Source: a bacterium SCSIO 12741 (lineage in GTDB: Bacteria > Bacteroidota > Bacteroidia > Flavobacteriales_G > Salibacteraceae). From it: 64,000 nucleotides of DNA. The position numbers and the translations under genes are program-made. The notes under the pieces were generated by a model. The model saw only the letters and a list, made by a program, of their open reading frames with translations, had not been told where the DNA came from and searched no databases. Below are positions 26,942 through 35,208 of this stretch, piece after piece (within the stretch, counting starts at the first letter, position 1; each line of letters begins with the position of its first letter). Where the stretch lies: positions 1,550,594 to 1,614,593 of the forward strand of contig CP073749.1 of the NCBI GenBank assembly GCA_024398055.1. Direction: 5' to 3'.

Positions 26942-28396
26942 TCAGCCTTTTTCAACCGTTCTTTTGAAGAAATCGAAGAGCATACGCACTCCCACACCGG
27001 TTCCTTCAATGCCGCGGTAATTTTTATTGGTGTGATTGTAAGCTGGCCCAGCAATATCCAAGTGGATATATGGATAAGCCGAATTACCATCATCATCTTT
27101 GGTAAAGTACTCCAGGAATTTACCGGCAGTGATCATTCCAGCCTCAGGGCCACCAATGTTTTTGATATCGGCGATATGAGATTTCATTTGATCGGCATAT
27201 TCATCCCAGAATGGAAACTGAACAACACGCTCGTAGGTTTCATAACCACTTTGGATCAATTCATCCTGGTAAGTCTGATCTGCGTTACCCATAGAAATCA
27301 TGGCCTGATCTCCAATGGCTCGAGCAGCTGCTCCCGTAAGTGTAGCTAAATCGATAACCAACTTCGGATTGAATTTTCTCGCATAAGAAAGAGCATCAGC
27401 CAAAATCATACGACCTTCTGCATCGGTATTCAACACCTCTACGGTCATGCCGTTGTGCATGTGAATAACATCACCCGGAGCATAAGCGTTTCCGTCAGGT
27501 CTGTTTTCCGTAGCAGGAACCAATCCAATTACCCAGATTGGAAGCTTTGCCTTGGTTAATGCACAGATGGTTCCAACCACAGCGGCGGAACCTCCCATAT
27601 CAGACTTCATGTAGTCCATGGAATTTGGCGTCGGCTTAAGACTTAACCCTCCCGTATCGTACACCACACCTTTACCTACTAAAATGTATGGCTCAGCGTT
27701 TACGGCATTTTCTGGCTTCCACTCCATGGTGGAAAATGTTGGAGGATTAGGAGATCCCATATTTACAGCCAACAGACCTCCCATTTTCATACTCTGGATC
27801 TTGGCCTTGTTAAAGACTTCCACTTTGAATCCAAGATCATCGCCCAAATCCATAATGTCGTGAGCATATTGCTCGGCCGTCAAATAAGACAAGGGCTCGT
27901 TAACGAAGGTTCTTGCCAGGCCATTGGCCCAAACAACCGCATTTAACTCAACAATATCATTGTCCTCCACACCATCAATGGCGATACTCTTCAAGGAGTT
28001 TTTACGCTTATCCTGATCGGAGAAATATTTTAGAAACTGGTAATTGGTCATACCCACACCCTCGGCAAATGCCAAACGCAAATAGGCGTCTACAGAACCA
28101 TAAATAGCTACTTCTTCCACACCCAAACCGTTCAGTGAATTACATACCTGAGCGGCAGCGATACGGGCTTTCTCTTTATTCATATAAGCCCGAGAATCGG
28201 CAGATACTTGATACACAAAAACCTGACCGGTCAAACGATTCAAATGAACGGTGCTTTTCTTCTCACCCAGTTGATCAGCAACAAAACTCTTTTCTGCATC
28301 GCTCAACACCCCGTCTGGGATAGCGTCTACAGATTCACAAAGGATAATTTGATTAGGGTAGTTATCAGTACCGGTTTTATGGAATAGATTGCTCAT
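26942..28396 (-). CDS. pepA: Leucyl aminopeptidase (M17 family)
   Basis: 484 residues. The C-terminal catalytic domain carries the two-metal motifs GKGVVYDTGGLSLKP, MKSDMGGSAAVVG and the M17 signature NTDAEGRMILADAL, so the catalytic lysine, aspartates and glutamate are present. It releases N-terminal amino acids from peptides in the cytoplasm. A TACTTTTG promoter element lies 22 bp before the ATG. pdxA follows after 2 bp. Confidence 0.95.
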   Translation of the reverse strand: MSNLFHKTGTDNYPNQIILCESVDAIPDGVLSDAEKSFVADQLGEKKSTVHLNRLTGQVFVYQVSADSRAYMNKEKARIAAAQVCNSLNGLGVEEVAIYGSVDAYLRLAFAEGVGMTNYQFLKYFSDQDKRKNSLKSIAIDGVEDNDIVELNAVVWANGLARTFVNEPLSYLTAEQYAHDIMDLGDDLGFKVEVFNKAKIQSMKMGGLLAVNMGSPNPPTFSTMEWKPENAVNAEPYILVGKGVVYDTGGLSLKPTPNSMDYMKSDMGGSAAVVGTICALTKAKLPIWVIGLVPATENRPDGNAYAPGDVIHMHNGMTVEVLNTDAEGRMILADALSYARKFNPKLVIDLATLTGAAARAIGDQAMISMGNADQTYQDELIQSGYETYERVVQFPFWDEYADQMKSHIADIKNIGGPEAGMITAGKFLEYFTKDDDGNSAYPYIHLDIAGPAYNHTNKNYRGIEGTGVGVRMLFDFFKRTVEKG

Positions 28397-28418
28397 AAAT
28401 TAGGACATTTTAAGGGGG

Positions 28419-28426
28419 CAAAAGTA
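28419..28426 (-). promoter_or_regulatory. Promoter element of pepA-pdxA
   Basis: TACTTTTG on the minus strand matches TAnnTTTG, 22 bp before the pepA ATG. Confidence 0.6.
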
Positions 28427-28451
28427 GGTAAAAAGCAGGGACAGATAGGGC

Positions 28452-28505
28452 AAAAAAAGAAGGCTCCCCGCTACCTTTTGTTAAAGGTATACCAGAAAGC
28501 CTTCT
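28452..28505 (-). terminator. Terminator after hppD
   Basis: On the minus strand AGAAGGCT and AGCCTTCT form an outer stem, with an inner TACCTT/AAGGTA stem, followed by a run of seven T. It ends the hmgA-hppD transcript just upstream of the pepA promoter. Confidence 0.75.
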
Positions 28506-28529
28506 AACTTCTATCGTGACGGGTTATAC

Positions 28530-29675
28530 CTAAAGAGTACCCCGATTTTCCTGCTCTCTTTCAATCGCTTCGAAAAGGGCCTTAAAGTTTCCTTTTCCAA
28601 AGGATTGCGCTCCTTTACGTTGAATAATTTCGAAGAAAAGGGTAGGACGGTCTGCTACAGGCTTGGTAAACAACTGCAACAGGTATCCTTCATCATCGCG
28701 ATCGATTAGAATACCACGCTCACGCAACGGAGCCAACTCCTCATCGATGCTTCCTACGCGATCCATTACGGTTTCGTAGTAGGTATCGGGCACGTGTAGG
28801 AATTCTACTCCGCGACGCATCATTTCAGATACGGTGTGAACAATATCCTTGGTAGCTACAGCGATGTGCTGAACCCCAGCTCCGTTGTAAAAATCCAGGT
28901 ATTCTTCTACCTGAGACTTCTTACGACCCTCTGCAGGCTCATTGATTGGGAATTTGATACGACCGTTTCCATTGGTCATCACCTTACTCATGAGAGCGGT
29001 GTATTCCGTAGAAATATCTTTATCATCAAAAGAAACAAGCTGAGTAAAGCCCATAACTTTAGAGTAGAACTCAGACCAAGTATCCATTTCATTCCAACCT
29101 ACATTACCCACCATGTGATCGATGTATTGCAAGCCAATTGGCTCCGGATTGTAGTCAGATTCCCACTTCTCGTATCCAGGAAGGAAAACACCATCGTACT
29201 CACTTCTTTCTACGAAAATGTGAACCGTCTCTCCGTAGGTATGAATTCCTGAACGAACTACTTTTCCGTATTTATCAGACTCTTCAACCGGCTCCATGTA
29301 GGATTTAGCACCGCGGCTGGTAGTCTCTTCCCAAGCTTTTCTGGCATCAGGAACCCAAAGGGCTACTACCTTAACACCATCACCATGGGTTTCGATATGC
29401 TTGTTGATTTCCCCACCTTCAGTCATTGGCGAGGTAAGCACCAATCTAATTTTGTTTTGTTGAAGAACGTAAGACACGCGGTCTTTCACTCCTGTTTCCA
29501 ATCCGGCATAACCCAAAGATTGAAACCCAAATGCTGTTTTGTAGAAGTGAGCGGCTTGCTTCGCATTTCCTACATACAATTCCACATAATCAGTTCCCAA
29601 AAGAGGCAAGAAATCCTCTGCTCCATCGAAGATTTTTTCTAATCCGTATTCTACGTTTTTTAATCCAGTGCTCAT
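28530..29675 (-). CDS. hppD: 4-hydroxyphenylpyruvate dioxygenase
   Basis: 381 residues with two vicinal-oxygen-chelate halves. The iron ligands can be placed in QYIDHMVGNV (His), VQHIAVATKDI (His) and FFEIIQRKGAQSFG (Glu), the last being the family C-terminal signature. It converts 4-hydroxyphenylpyruvate to homogentisate in tyrosine breakdown. It follows hmgA by 35 bp on the same strand, and the pair covers two consecutive steps. Confidence 0.97.
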   Translation of the reverse strand: MSTGLKNVEYGLEKIFDGAEDFLPLLGTDYVELYVGNAKQAAHFYKTAFGFQSLGYAGLETGVKDRVSYVLQQNKIRLVLTSPMTEGGEINKHIETHGDGVKVVALWVPDARKAWEETTSRGAKSYMEPVEESDKYGKVVRSGIHTYGETVHIFVERSEYDGVFLPGYEKWESDYNPEPIGLQYIDHMVGNVGWNEMDTWSEFYSKVMGFTQLVSFDDKDISTEYTALMSKVMTNGNGRIKFPINEPAEGRKKSQVEEYLDFYNGAGVQHIAVATKDIVHTVSEMMRRGVEFLHVPDTYYETVMDRVGSIDEELAPLRERGILIDRDDEGYLLQLFTKPVADRPTLFFEIIQRKGAQSFGKGNFKALFEAIEREQENRGTL

Positions 29676-29710
29676 AGTTCTATCAATTGAGTCTAATAAA
29701 TGTAAGTTTT

Positions 29711-30871
29711 TTAATGCTCCAACCAGCTACGGTAGTAGTCGTCGTCTGAAATTTTCATCGCGTCCTCAGTTAGCATCAGCGGCTTGAAAGTATCAACCAT
29801 TACAGCCAATTCGAGGGTCTCTTTTTTACCGATACTTCTTTCCATTGCACCTGGGTGTGGTCCATGAGGAATTCCCGCTGGGTGCAAGGTCAAGTGTCCC
29901 GGGGCAATATCGTTTCGGCTCATAAAGTCACCATCTACGTAATAAAGCACCTCGTCAGAGTCGATGTTGCTGTGGTGATAAGGCGCTGGAATAGCTTGCG
30001 GGTGATAGTCGTATAAACGAGGCACGAACGAGCAAATCACGAAAGCATCGGTTTCAAAAGTTTGGTGGATGGGTGGAGGTAAGTGTACCCGTCCAGTAAT
30101 GGGCTCGAATTCGTAAATCGAGAAAGCGTAAGGGTAATTGTAACCATCCCAACCAGCTACGCTAAAGGGGTGCGCAGCGTAAATATAGTCATGCACCTGG
30201 CCTTGCTTTTTAATCTTGATTAAGAACTCACCCTGCTCATTGTGTGTTTCCAACTCCGATGGCGGGCGGAAATCACGCTCACAGAAAGGAGAGTGCTCCA
30301 ACATTTGACCGAAGTTGTTGCGGTATCTTTTCGGTGTAAAAACCGGGTGCTTCGAAGTGGTATAAAAAAGTCTGTTTTCGTTTGAATCGAACTTAAGCGT
30401 GTAGATCATTCCACGTGGAATAACCAGGTAATCTCCTTTCTTAAAAGGAATATTCCCCAACATAGTGCGCAAGGTTCCGCTTCCCACGTGAACAAAAATC
30501 ACTTCGTCTTCATCTGCATTTTTGTAGAAATAGTCGACCTCCTGAGAAGTAGGCGCGGCCAGTTCGAGAAGCACATCGCCGTTAACCATAATGGGTACAC
30601 GAGCTTCAAGATGATCTGCGGCCGGAGGCACTTGAAATCCTTTTAAGCGCTGAGATTTCAGGTTACGTTCTACAGCAATTTTTGGAGTTACATCTTTTGA
30701 ACCCAAAATTTGGGATACCTGAGTCGGTCGGTTAACGTGGTACAACAGCGATGACATTCCAGCAAATCCTGCAGTACCAAATAGCTCCTCATAGTGCAAT
30801 CCGCCATCTTCCTTTTCAAAGGTGATGTGACGCTTGGAGGGAAAGTTTCCCAGCTTGTGATAAAAAGGCAT
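29711..30871 (-). CDS. hmgA: Homogentisate 1,2-dioxygenase
   Basis: 386 residues. The cupin-type fold shows VHVGSGTLRTMLGNI, FKKGDYLVIPRG and the metal-binding region LHPAGIPHGPHPGAMER near the C-terminus. It opens the ring of homogentisate to maleylacetoacetate. The sequence is shorter than the mammalian enzyme and matches the compact form common in Bacteroidota. It is the first gene of the operon with hppD. The upstream region has a good promoter and a perfect 12-bp palindrome (see the separate entries). Confidence 0.93.
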   Translation of the reverse strand: MPFYHKLGNFPSKRHITFEKEDGGLHYEELFGTAGFAGMSSLLYHVNRPTQVSQILGSKDVTPKIAVERNLKSQRLKGFQVPPAADHLEARVPIMVNGDVLLELAAPTSQEVDYFYKNADEDEVIFVHVGSGTLRTMLGNIPFKKGDYLVIPRGMIYTLKFDSNENRLFYTTSKHPVFTPKRYRNNFGQMLEHSPFCERDFRPPSELETHNEQGEFLIKIKKQGQVHDYIYAAHPFSVAGWDGYNYPYAFSIYEFEPITGRVHLPPPIHQTFETDAFVICSFVPRLYDYHPQAIPAPYHHSNIDSDEVLYYVDGDFMSRNDIAPGHLTLHPAGIPHGPHPGAMERSIGKKETLELAVMVDTFKPLMLTEDAMKISDDDYYRSWLEH

Positions 30872-30900
30872 AATCGTTCAGTGCTTAATTTAAATCCGTC

Positions 30901-30908
30901 CAAAAGTA
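30901..30908 (-). promoter_or_regulatory. Promoter of hmgA-hppD
   Basis: TACTTTTG on the minus strand matches TAnnTTTG, with a TTG at 30931-30929 exactly 20 bp upstream as the -33 box. The ATG follows after 29 bp. Confidence 0.7.
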
Positions 30909-30931
30909 GCGAGTCCCCCAGCCTTGAACAA

Positions 30932-30943
30932 TGATATATATCA
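30932..30943. promoter_or_regulatory. Perfect palindrome next to the hmgA -33 box (candidate operator)
   Basis: TGATATATATCA is a 12-bp perfect palindrome that abuts the -33 TTG of the hmgA promoter. The position suits an activator or repressor of tyrosine catabolism. No regulator gene for it is identified. Confidence 0.4.
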
Positions 30944-31002
30944 ACTTTGAAAAGCAATGAACTCGCTGTCAATCCTATAGAAATAGGCCGTATCTTTACG
31001 CT

Positions 31003-31362
31003 GTGAAATCGGCTATCCTAATCCTTTTATTTGGAGCACTCTACTTAACTTCCTTTGGGCAAGTATCACTTTCTGTGACTTCTCCTGAGGCGCTTAAAAA
31101 TCAGAGTCGATTGGATTATGGCCTTTCACAACCGACCATTCAGCAAACCATGACCGTCGGCCAACTCCGTGAAATCAACCATTACCTTTCTCGAAGCTGC
31201 TATACCCCTTTCTGGTCGGTTTATGTACCGGCAAATGCTTGTGGACCTATCGATAATCCCTGGTGCGCCAGGACTGCAGGTGATGCTATAATCGGCGGAA
31301 CGGTGGTTTGGCTAAAAGAATCATTATTTCACAATCGTCCTTTATTTCCAAGTTGGCGGTAA
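31003..31362 (+). CDS. Small secreted protein of unknown function
   Basis: 119 residues from a GTG start. A signal peptide (SAILILLFGALYLTSFGQ) is followed by a compact mature domain with three cysteines (SRSCYTPFW, ANACGPIDNPWCARTAG) and a short hydrophobic GDAIIGGTVVWL stretch. A near-consensus TATCTTTA lies just upstream. I recognise no family. It is divergent from hmgA across 131 bp. Confidence 0.6.
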   Translation: MKSAILILLFGALYLTSFGQVSLSVTSPEALKNQSRLDYGLSQPTIQQTMTVGQLREINHYLSRSCYTPFWSVYVPANACGPIDNPWCARTAGDAIIGGTVVWLKESLFHNRPLFPSWR

Positions 31363-31544
31363 ACCGGATTAGGTCATTTTCCTTTTCGGTACAATGGAAA
31401 ACTTTATTGGGACCTTGGGAAGTAAATTTGTTCTGGAAGGCATAAAACCAAAATGTTCGGTACTTTTGGCCACGTCTAACTACTTTAAATTAACATTCGT
31501 ATTGGTCTGATTTATTGGATCATAAAAAATTTTCCTAGCTATTT

Positions 31545-31949
31545 ATGAGTTACGAGGGTAGTCATATAACCTGTATCAGAATCAAGGAGTTAATCGAGCG
31601 AAAAAAGTTGAGCAGTGAAAAGCTGGCAAACATAGCCGGAGTCTCTGTTCCATCGATCAACAACTACCGTTGGGGAAAACGCATTCCCCGTGCGGACTTA
31701 ATTTTACGACTTAGCGAACACTTCAACCTAAGTCCTAACTGGTTTTTTGGAGTTGGATCCGATGATCTGGATGTGGTCAGAGAAGATCCAGAAATGTACA
31801 AAAATGAGAACCGGGAACTCCGAGCAGAAAACACCTTTCTGAAAAAGCAAAACGACATGAGCGATCGGATGACCAAGGAGTTGATCACCGAAATCCAAGA
31901 CCTGGAGGACAAGCTCAGAAGGCTCACCAAAAAACTGGAAGAGAAATAA
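31545..31949 (+). CDS. XRE-family helix-turn-helix regulator with C-terminal coiled coil
   Basis: 134 residues. The HTH domain at about residues 10-65 reads RIKELIERKKLSSEKLANIA with VSVPSINNYRWGKRIPRAD and ends with LSEHFNLSPNWFFG, the usual XRE fold. Residues about 85-132 are a strongly charged coiled coil (NRELRAENTFLKKQNDM, QDLEDKLRRLTKKLEEK), which probably gives dimerisation. It is an orphan regulator between a small secreted protein and the threonine dehydrogenase. The target is unknown. Confidence 0.85.
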   Translation: MSYEGSHITCIRIKELIERKKLSSEKLANIAGVSVPSINNYRWGKRIPRADLILRLSEHFNLSPNWFFGVGSDDLDVVREDPEMYKNENRELRAENTFLKKQNDMSDRMTKELITEIQDLEDKLRRLTKKLEEK

Positions 31950-32048
31950 AATCCGACTTTGATTTAAGTCTCTTACTTCCCTTTTGGCACGGGCTCATTG
32001 CTTAACACAATTTGCTTCATTTGACCGATTTCGACATTCGTTTTTGGA

Positions 32049-32056
32049 TACATTTG
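32049..32056 (+). promoter_or_regulatory. Promoter element of the threonine dehydrogenase gene
   Basis: TACATTTG matches TAnnTTTG and ends 14 bp before the first ATG (32071). Confidence 0.6.
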
Positions 32057-32070
32057 TAGACCTTATTTGA

Positions 32071-33024
32071 ATGAAGCCTATGTCGGAAAGAATTTTGGTC
32101 ATTGGAGCCCTGGGTCAGGTTGGGCAAGAGTTACTTGAGTCGTTGGCCGCAGATTATGGTGCGGAGAATGTAATTGCGTCAGATGTAAAGGATGCTCCGG
32201 ATTTCATCTATCCATACGAGCAGCTGGATGTGTTAGACAAAGACCGGCTGTTTGGTATCGTTAAGAAATATGGAATTACGCAGGTATACAACTTAGCTGC
32301 CCTGCTCTCAGCAACAGCCGAAAAGCATGTAGACTTTGCCTGGAGGCTGTCTATGGACGGACAATTCAATGTGCTAAACCTGGCGAAAGAAAATCACATT
32401 AAAAAGATTTTCTGGCCCAGTTCGATTGCGGTTTTTGGTCCGACTACACCGAAAGACAATACTCCTCAACACACCGTCATTGAACCCAATACGGTATATG
32501 GAATTGGTAAAATGGCAGGAGAAATGTGGAATCAATATTACCACCAGAAATACGGGGTGGATGTGCGTGGCGTGCGCTACCCTGGATTGATTGGTTGGAA
32601 AAGTTTACCCGGTGGAGGTACTACGGATTATGCTGTAGACATCTTCTACTCGGCTTTACGTGGTGAGCAGTTTAACTGCTTCCTTAACCCGGATACTTCG
32701 CTCCCTATGATGCACATGGAGGATGCCGTAAGAGCCACCCGGGAAATCATGGAAGCTCCAGCAGAATGGGTTCGCCTACGAACGTGCTACAACATTGCCG
32801 CAATGAGCTTTAATCCCGCCGAACTGACCTCGGAAATTCAAAAACACATTCCTGATTTTTCCATCAGTTACTCACCCGATTACCGCCAGGAAATTGCCAA
32901 TACCTGGCCAGCCGCCATCAACGATAAAGAGGCTCGTCAAGATTGGAAATGGCAAGAAAAGTACGACCTAAAAGGGTTGACCGAAAACATGATCGAAAAC
33001 CTTAAAGAACGAGCTACAGTATGA
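32071..33024 (+). CDS. SDR-type L-threonine 3-dehydrogenase / NAD-dependent epimerase family
   Basis: 317 residues. The Rossmann loop is IGALGQVGQELLE near the N-terminus. The SDR active site is SSIAVFG with YGIGKMAGE (Ser and YxxxK). The C-terminal region (RQEIANTWPAAINDKEARQD) matches the short-chain form of threonine dehydrogenase known from flavobacteria. That enzyme makes 2-amino-3-ketobutyrate from threonine. A second ATG at 32080 (MSERILVIG) is an equally good start. It overlaps the M28 peptidase by 4 bp. Confidence 0.88.
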   Translation: MKPMSERILVIGALGQVGQELLESLAADYGAENVIASDVKDAPDFIYPYEQLDVLDKDRLFGIVKKYGITQVYNLAALLSATAEKHVDFAWRLSMDGQFNVLNLAKENHIKKIFWPSSIAVFGPTTPKDNTPQHTVIEPNTVYGIGKMAGEMWNQYYHQKYGVDVRGVRYPGLIGWKSLPGGGTTDYAVDIFYSALRGEQFNCFLNPDTSLPMMHMEDAVRATREIMEAPAEWVRLRTCYNIAAMSFNPAELTSEIQKHIPDFSISYSPDYRQEIANTWPAAINDKEARQDWKWQEKYDLKGLTENMIENLKERATV

Positions 33025-34022
33025 AACTGCAAGCTGCAACCTTAGCCATTTTCCTTCTAATCATTTGGGGCTGCGAAGAAGACAAACCCAAAAGACAATT
33101 AGGAACGGGAGCTGCCCCTAAATCTACTTTTAAGCCAGTAGCTAAACCAGCATTCAATGCAGATAGTGCCTACCACTACATAGATCAACAAGTAGCCTTT
33201 GGGCCTCGGGTTCCGGGTACCAAGGAGCACAAGGCTTGTGCCGATTATCTATCTGCCGAAATGACTCGTTTTGGTTGGGATGTAGAGGTTCAAGATATTA
33301 CCGTAGAAGTATTTAATGGCCAAAAATTGCCGGCTTATAACATCATGGCTAGCTACGACAAGGCCAATCCCAATCGGGTTGTTCTATTTGCACATTGGGA
33401 TACTCGCCCCTTTGCCGATCGTGACGATTCACGGGAAAATGTACCTATTCCGGGAGCCAATGATGGCGCCTCAGGAGTAGGAGTTTTAATGGAAATGGCT
33501 CGGGTTATCGCTCAGGATAGCCTTAAACCCAATGTGGGAATAGACATTGTGTTTTTTGATGCTGAAGACTATGGCAAACCCAGCCAGGCCATGGGAGGCC
33601 AAGACGGAAACACTTGGTGTCTGGGCTCTCAATATTGGAGTCAAAACCTACCTGAAGGTTATCAACCTAAGTATGGCGTTTTATTAGACATGGTAGGTGC
33701 TACCGGCGCCGTGTTCCCTAAGGAAGGGGTGTCTATGCAGTACAACCCTGAGTTGGTCGACCGGGTATGGTACCTGGCGGGTAAATTGGGCTACGGAAAT
33801 TACTTCGTTCCTAAGATCGCCCCTGGAGGCATTACGGACGACCACCTTTACGTAAATCGCCTGGCTGGAATCCCTACTATCGACATCATTCACTACCACC
33901 ATGACCGTCGCGATTTTGGTCATTTTCACCACCGTCACACGGACGACATGGCTATTATCGATACCAAGACCTTGCATGCGGTAGGGGTGACCGTTTTGGA
34001 GCTCATCTACCGCGAAGACTGA
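33021..34022 (+). CDS. M28 family lipoprotein peptidase / glutaminyl cyclase-like
   Basis: 333 residues. The signal peptide ends at a lipobox (AIFLLIIWGC). The catalytic domain shows FAHWDTRPFADRD, GANDGASGVGVLMEMAR and VFFDAEDYGKP, the metal-binding and catalytic pattern shared by M28 aminopeptidases and glutaminyl-peptide cyclotransferases. HNxDD-like features and overall length favour the cyclase-type branch. Its likely site is the periplasm or outer membrane, where it may cyclise N-terminal Gln of exported proteins or trim peptides. It overlaps the upstream dehydrogenase by 4 bp, so they form an operon although no shared pathway is evident. Confidence 0.88.
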   Translation: MKLQAATLAIFLLIIWGCEEDKPKRQLGTGAAPKSTFKPVAKPAFNADSAYHYIDQQVAFGPRVPGTKEHKACADYLSAEMTRFGWDVEVQDITVEVFNGQKLPAYNIMASYDKANPNRVVLFAHWDTRPFADRDDSRENVPIPGANDGASGVGVLMEMARVIAQDSLKPNVGIDIVFFDAEDYGKPSQAMGGQDGNTWCLGSQYWSQNLPEGYQPKYGVLLDMVGATGAVFPKEGVSMQYNPELVDRVWYLAGKLGYGNYFVPKIAPGGITDDHLYVNRLAGIPTIDIIHYHHDRRDFGHFHHRHTDDMAIIDTKTLHAVGVTVLELIYRED

Positions 34023-34097
34023 GTTTTTTAGGAGATTTACCAACGTTTCATAATCTTGAAGCGTTATTGATGTATATACATTCAAAATCTCACATCT

Positions 34098-34919
34098 ATG
34101 AAACTCAGTTACCTACTCCGCGGTGCGGTCTTTAGCATTGGATCAATCGTAGCCGTCAGCCTTTTCATGTCCTATTCAAACTCCCCTGCTCCCAAGGGTT
34201 ACACAGGCTCTCCAGCAGATGGTCGAACGTGCGGAACCAATGGCGGGTGTCATGGTGGCGGAGCAACGCAAATGCCGGGAATGATCATCACCGATATTCC
34301 TGCTGAAGGATACACGCCGGGCCAGACTTACAACGTGTCAGTTATGGTTAGAGATTCGGGTAGAATGGTATTTGGCTTCTCCCTTACTGCTCAAAACAAT
34401 GCAGGTGATGGCTTGGGAACGCTGATTCCAGGAGCCGGAACAGAATTGAGCAACGATAACATTTACATCTCTCATAAAACCGGAACCACTCGCAGTGGCA
34501 ATAGCAAAACCTGGCCATTCCAATGGAAAGCACCTGCTGCCGGTACCGGTACTGTTAGTTTCTACGCAACCGGAAATGCGGGTAATGATAACCGGATGGC
34601 CAGTGGAGATAACGTCTATATGGATGCCCTTACCGTAGAAGAAAAAAGCGGCGGCGGTACCACTGGTATTCAAGTTAATGCGAACCATGAAGATGCCTTC
34701 TCCATATTCCCAAATCCTGCTCAGGATTTTATGCGGGTACATTCTAAAAACGCAGGCTTGCTCACAGTTTACAATTTGAATGGGGAATTGATGTTGGAGC
34801 AACAGCTAAACCACGATCTTGAAACGGTAGATGTAAGCACTCTTGAAAGAGGTCTCTACGTAGTCAATTTCGACAATGGGGTTGATGCCTTATTGCAGCA
34901 GACCTTAATTAAGTACTAG
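34098..34919 (+). CDS. Secreted choice-of-anchor V (Reeler-like) protein with T9SS sorting domain
   Basis: 273 residues. After a signal peptide, the motif GRTCGTNGGCHGGG (about residues 42-55) introduces a beta-sandwich (YNVSVMVRDSGRMVFGFSL) of the choice-of-anchor V / Reeler-like type, usually ahead of a sorting signal. The C-terminus is a T9SS type A domain (IFPNPAQDFMRV, LTVYNLNGELML, ERGLYVVNF). The CxxxxxCH element could bind a metal or haem, but that is speculation. It is followed by a strong terminator. Confidence 0.82.
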   Translation: MKLSYLLRGAVFSIGSIVAVSLFMSYSNSPAPKGYTGSPADGRTCGTNGGCHGGGATQMPGMIITDIPAEGYTPGQTYNVSVMVRDSGRMVFGFSLTAQNNAGDGLGTLIPGAGTELSNDNIYISHKTGTTRSGNSKTWPFQWKAPAAGTGTVSFYATGNAGNDNRMASGDNVYMDALTVEEKSGGGTTGIQVNANHEDAFSIFPNPAQDFMRVHSKNAGLLTVYNLNGELMLEQQLNHDLETVDVSTLERGLYVVNFDNGVDALLQQTLIKY

Positions 34920-34938
34920 TACAAGAAGATATTTATGG

Positions 34939-34974
34939 AAAAGCCTTCTCGCTTTGGTGGGAGGGCTTTTTTTG
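34939..34974 (+). terminator. Terminator after the choice-of-anchor V gene
   Basis: AAGCCTTCTCGC pairs with GTGGGAGGGCTT (including G-T pairs) around a short loop, followed by a T7 run. Confidence 0.85.
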
Positions 34975-35208
34975 TTTTGAATTTTAAATGTTCAGGTAAA
35001 ATGATGAACTTTTAATGAATTTGGAAGTCATAAGGTTACTTTAAAGGTCATCATCCTGCTTCTTCAGCACTCCTAACCAAAAATTTTAATTCGGTCATTT
35101 TGGGTTTGAATTCGGTATTCGTCGTCAGCAAGTCATTAGCCAACTTTGTGGTAATCAGCATAATCCATATCCTGGATTTAATATCGCCTGATTCTCGCAT
35201 TAACAGCT

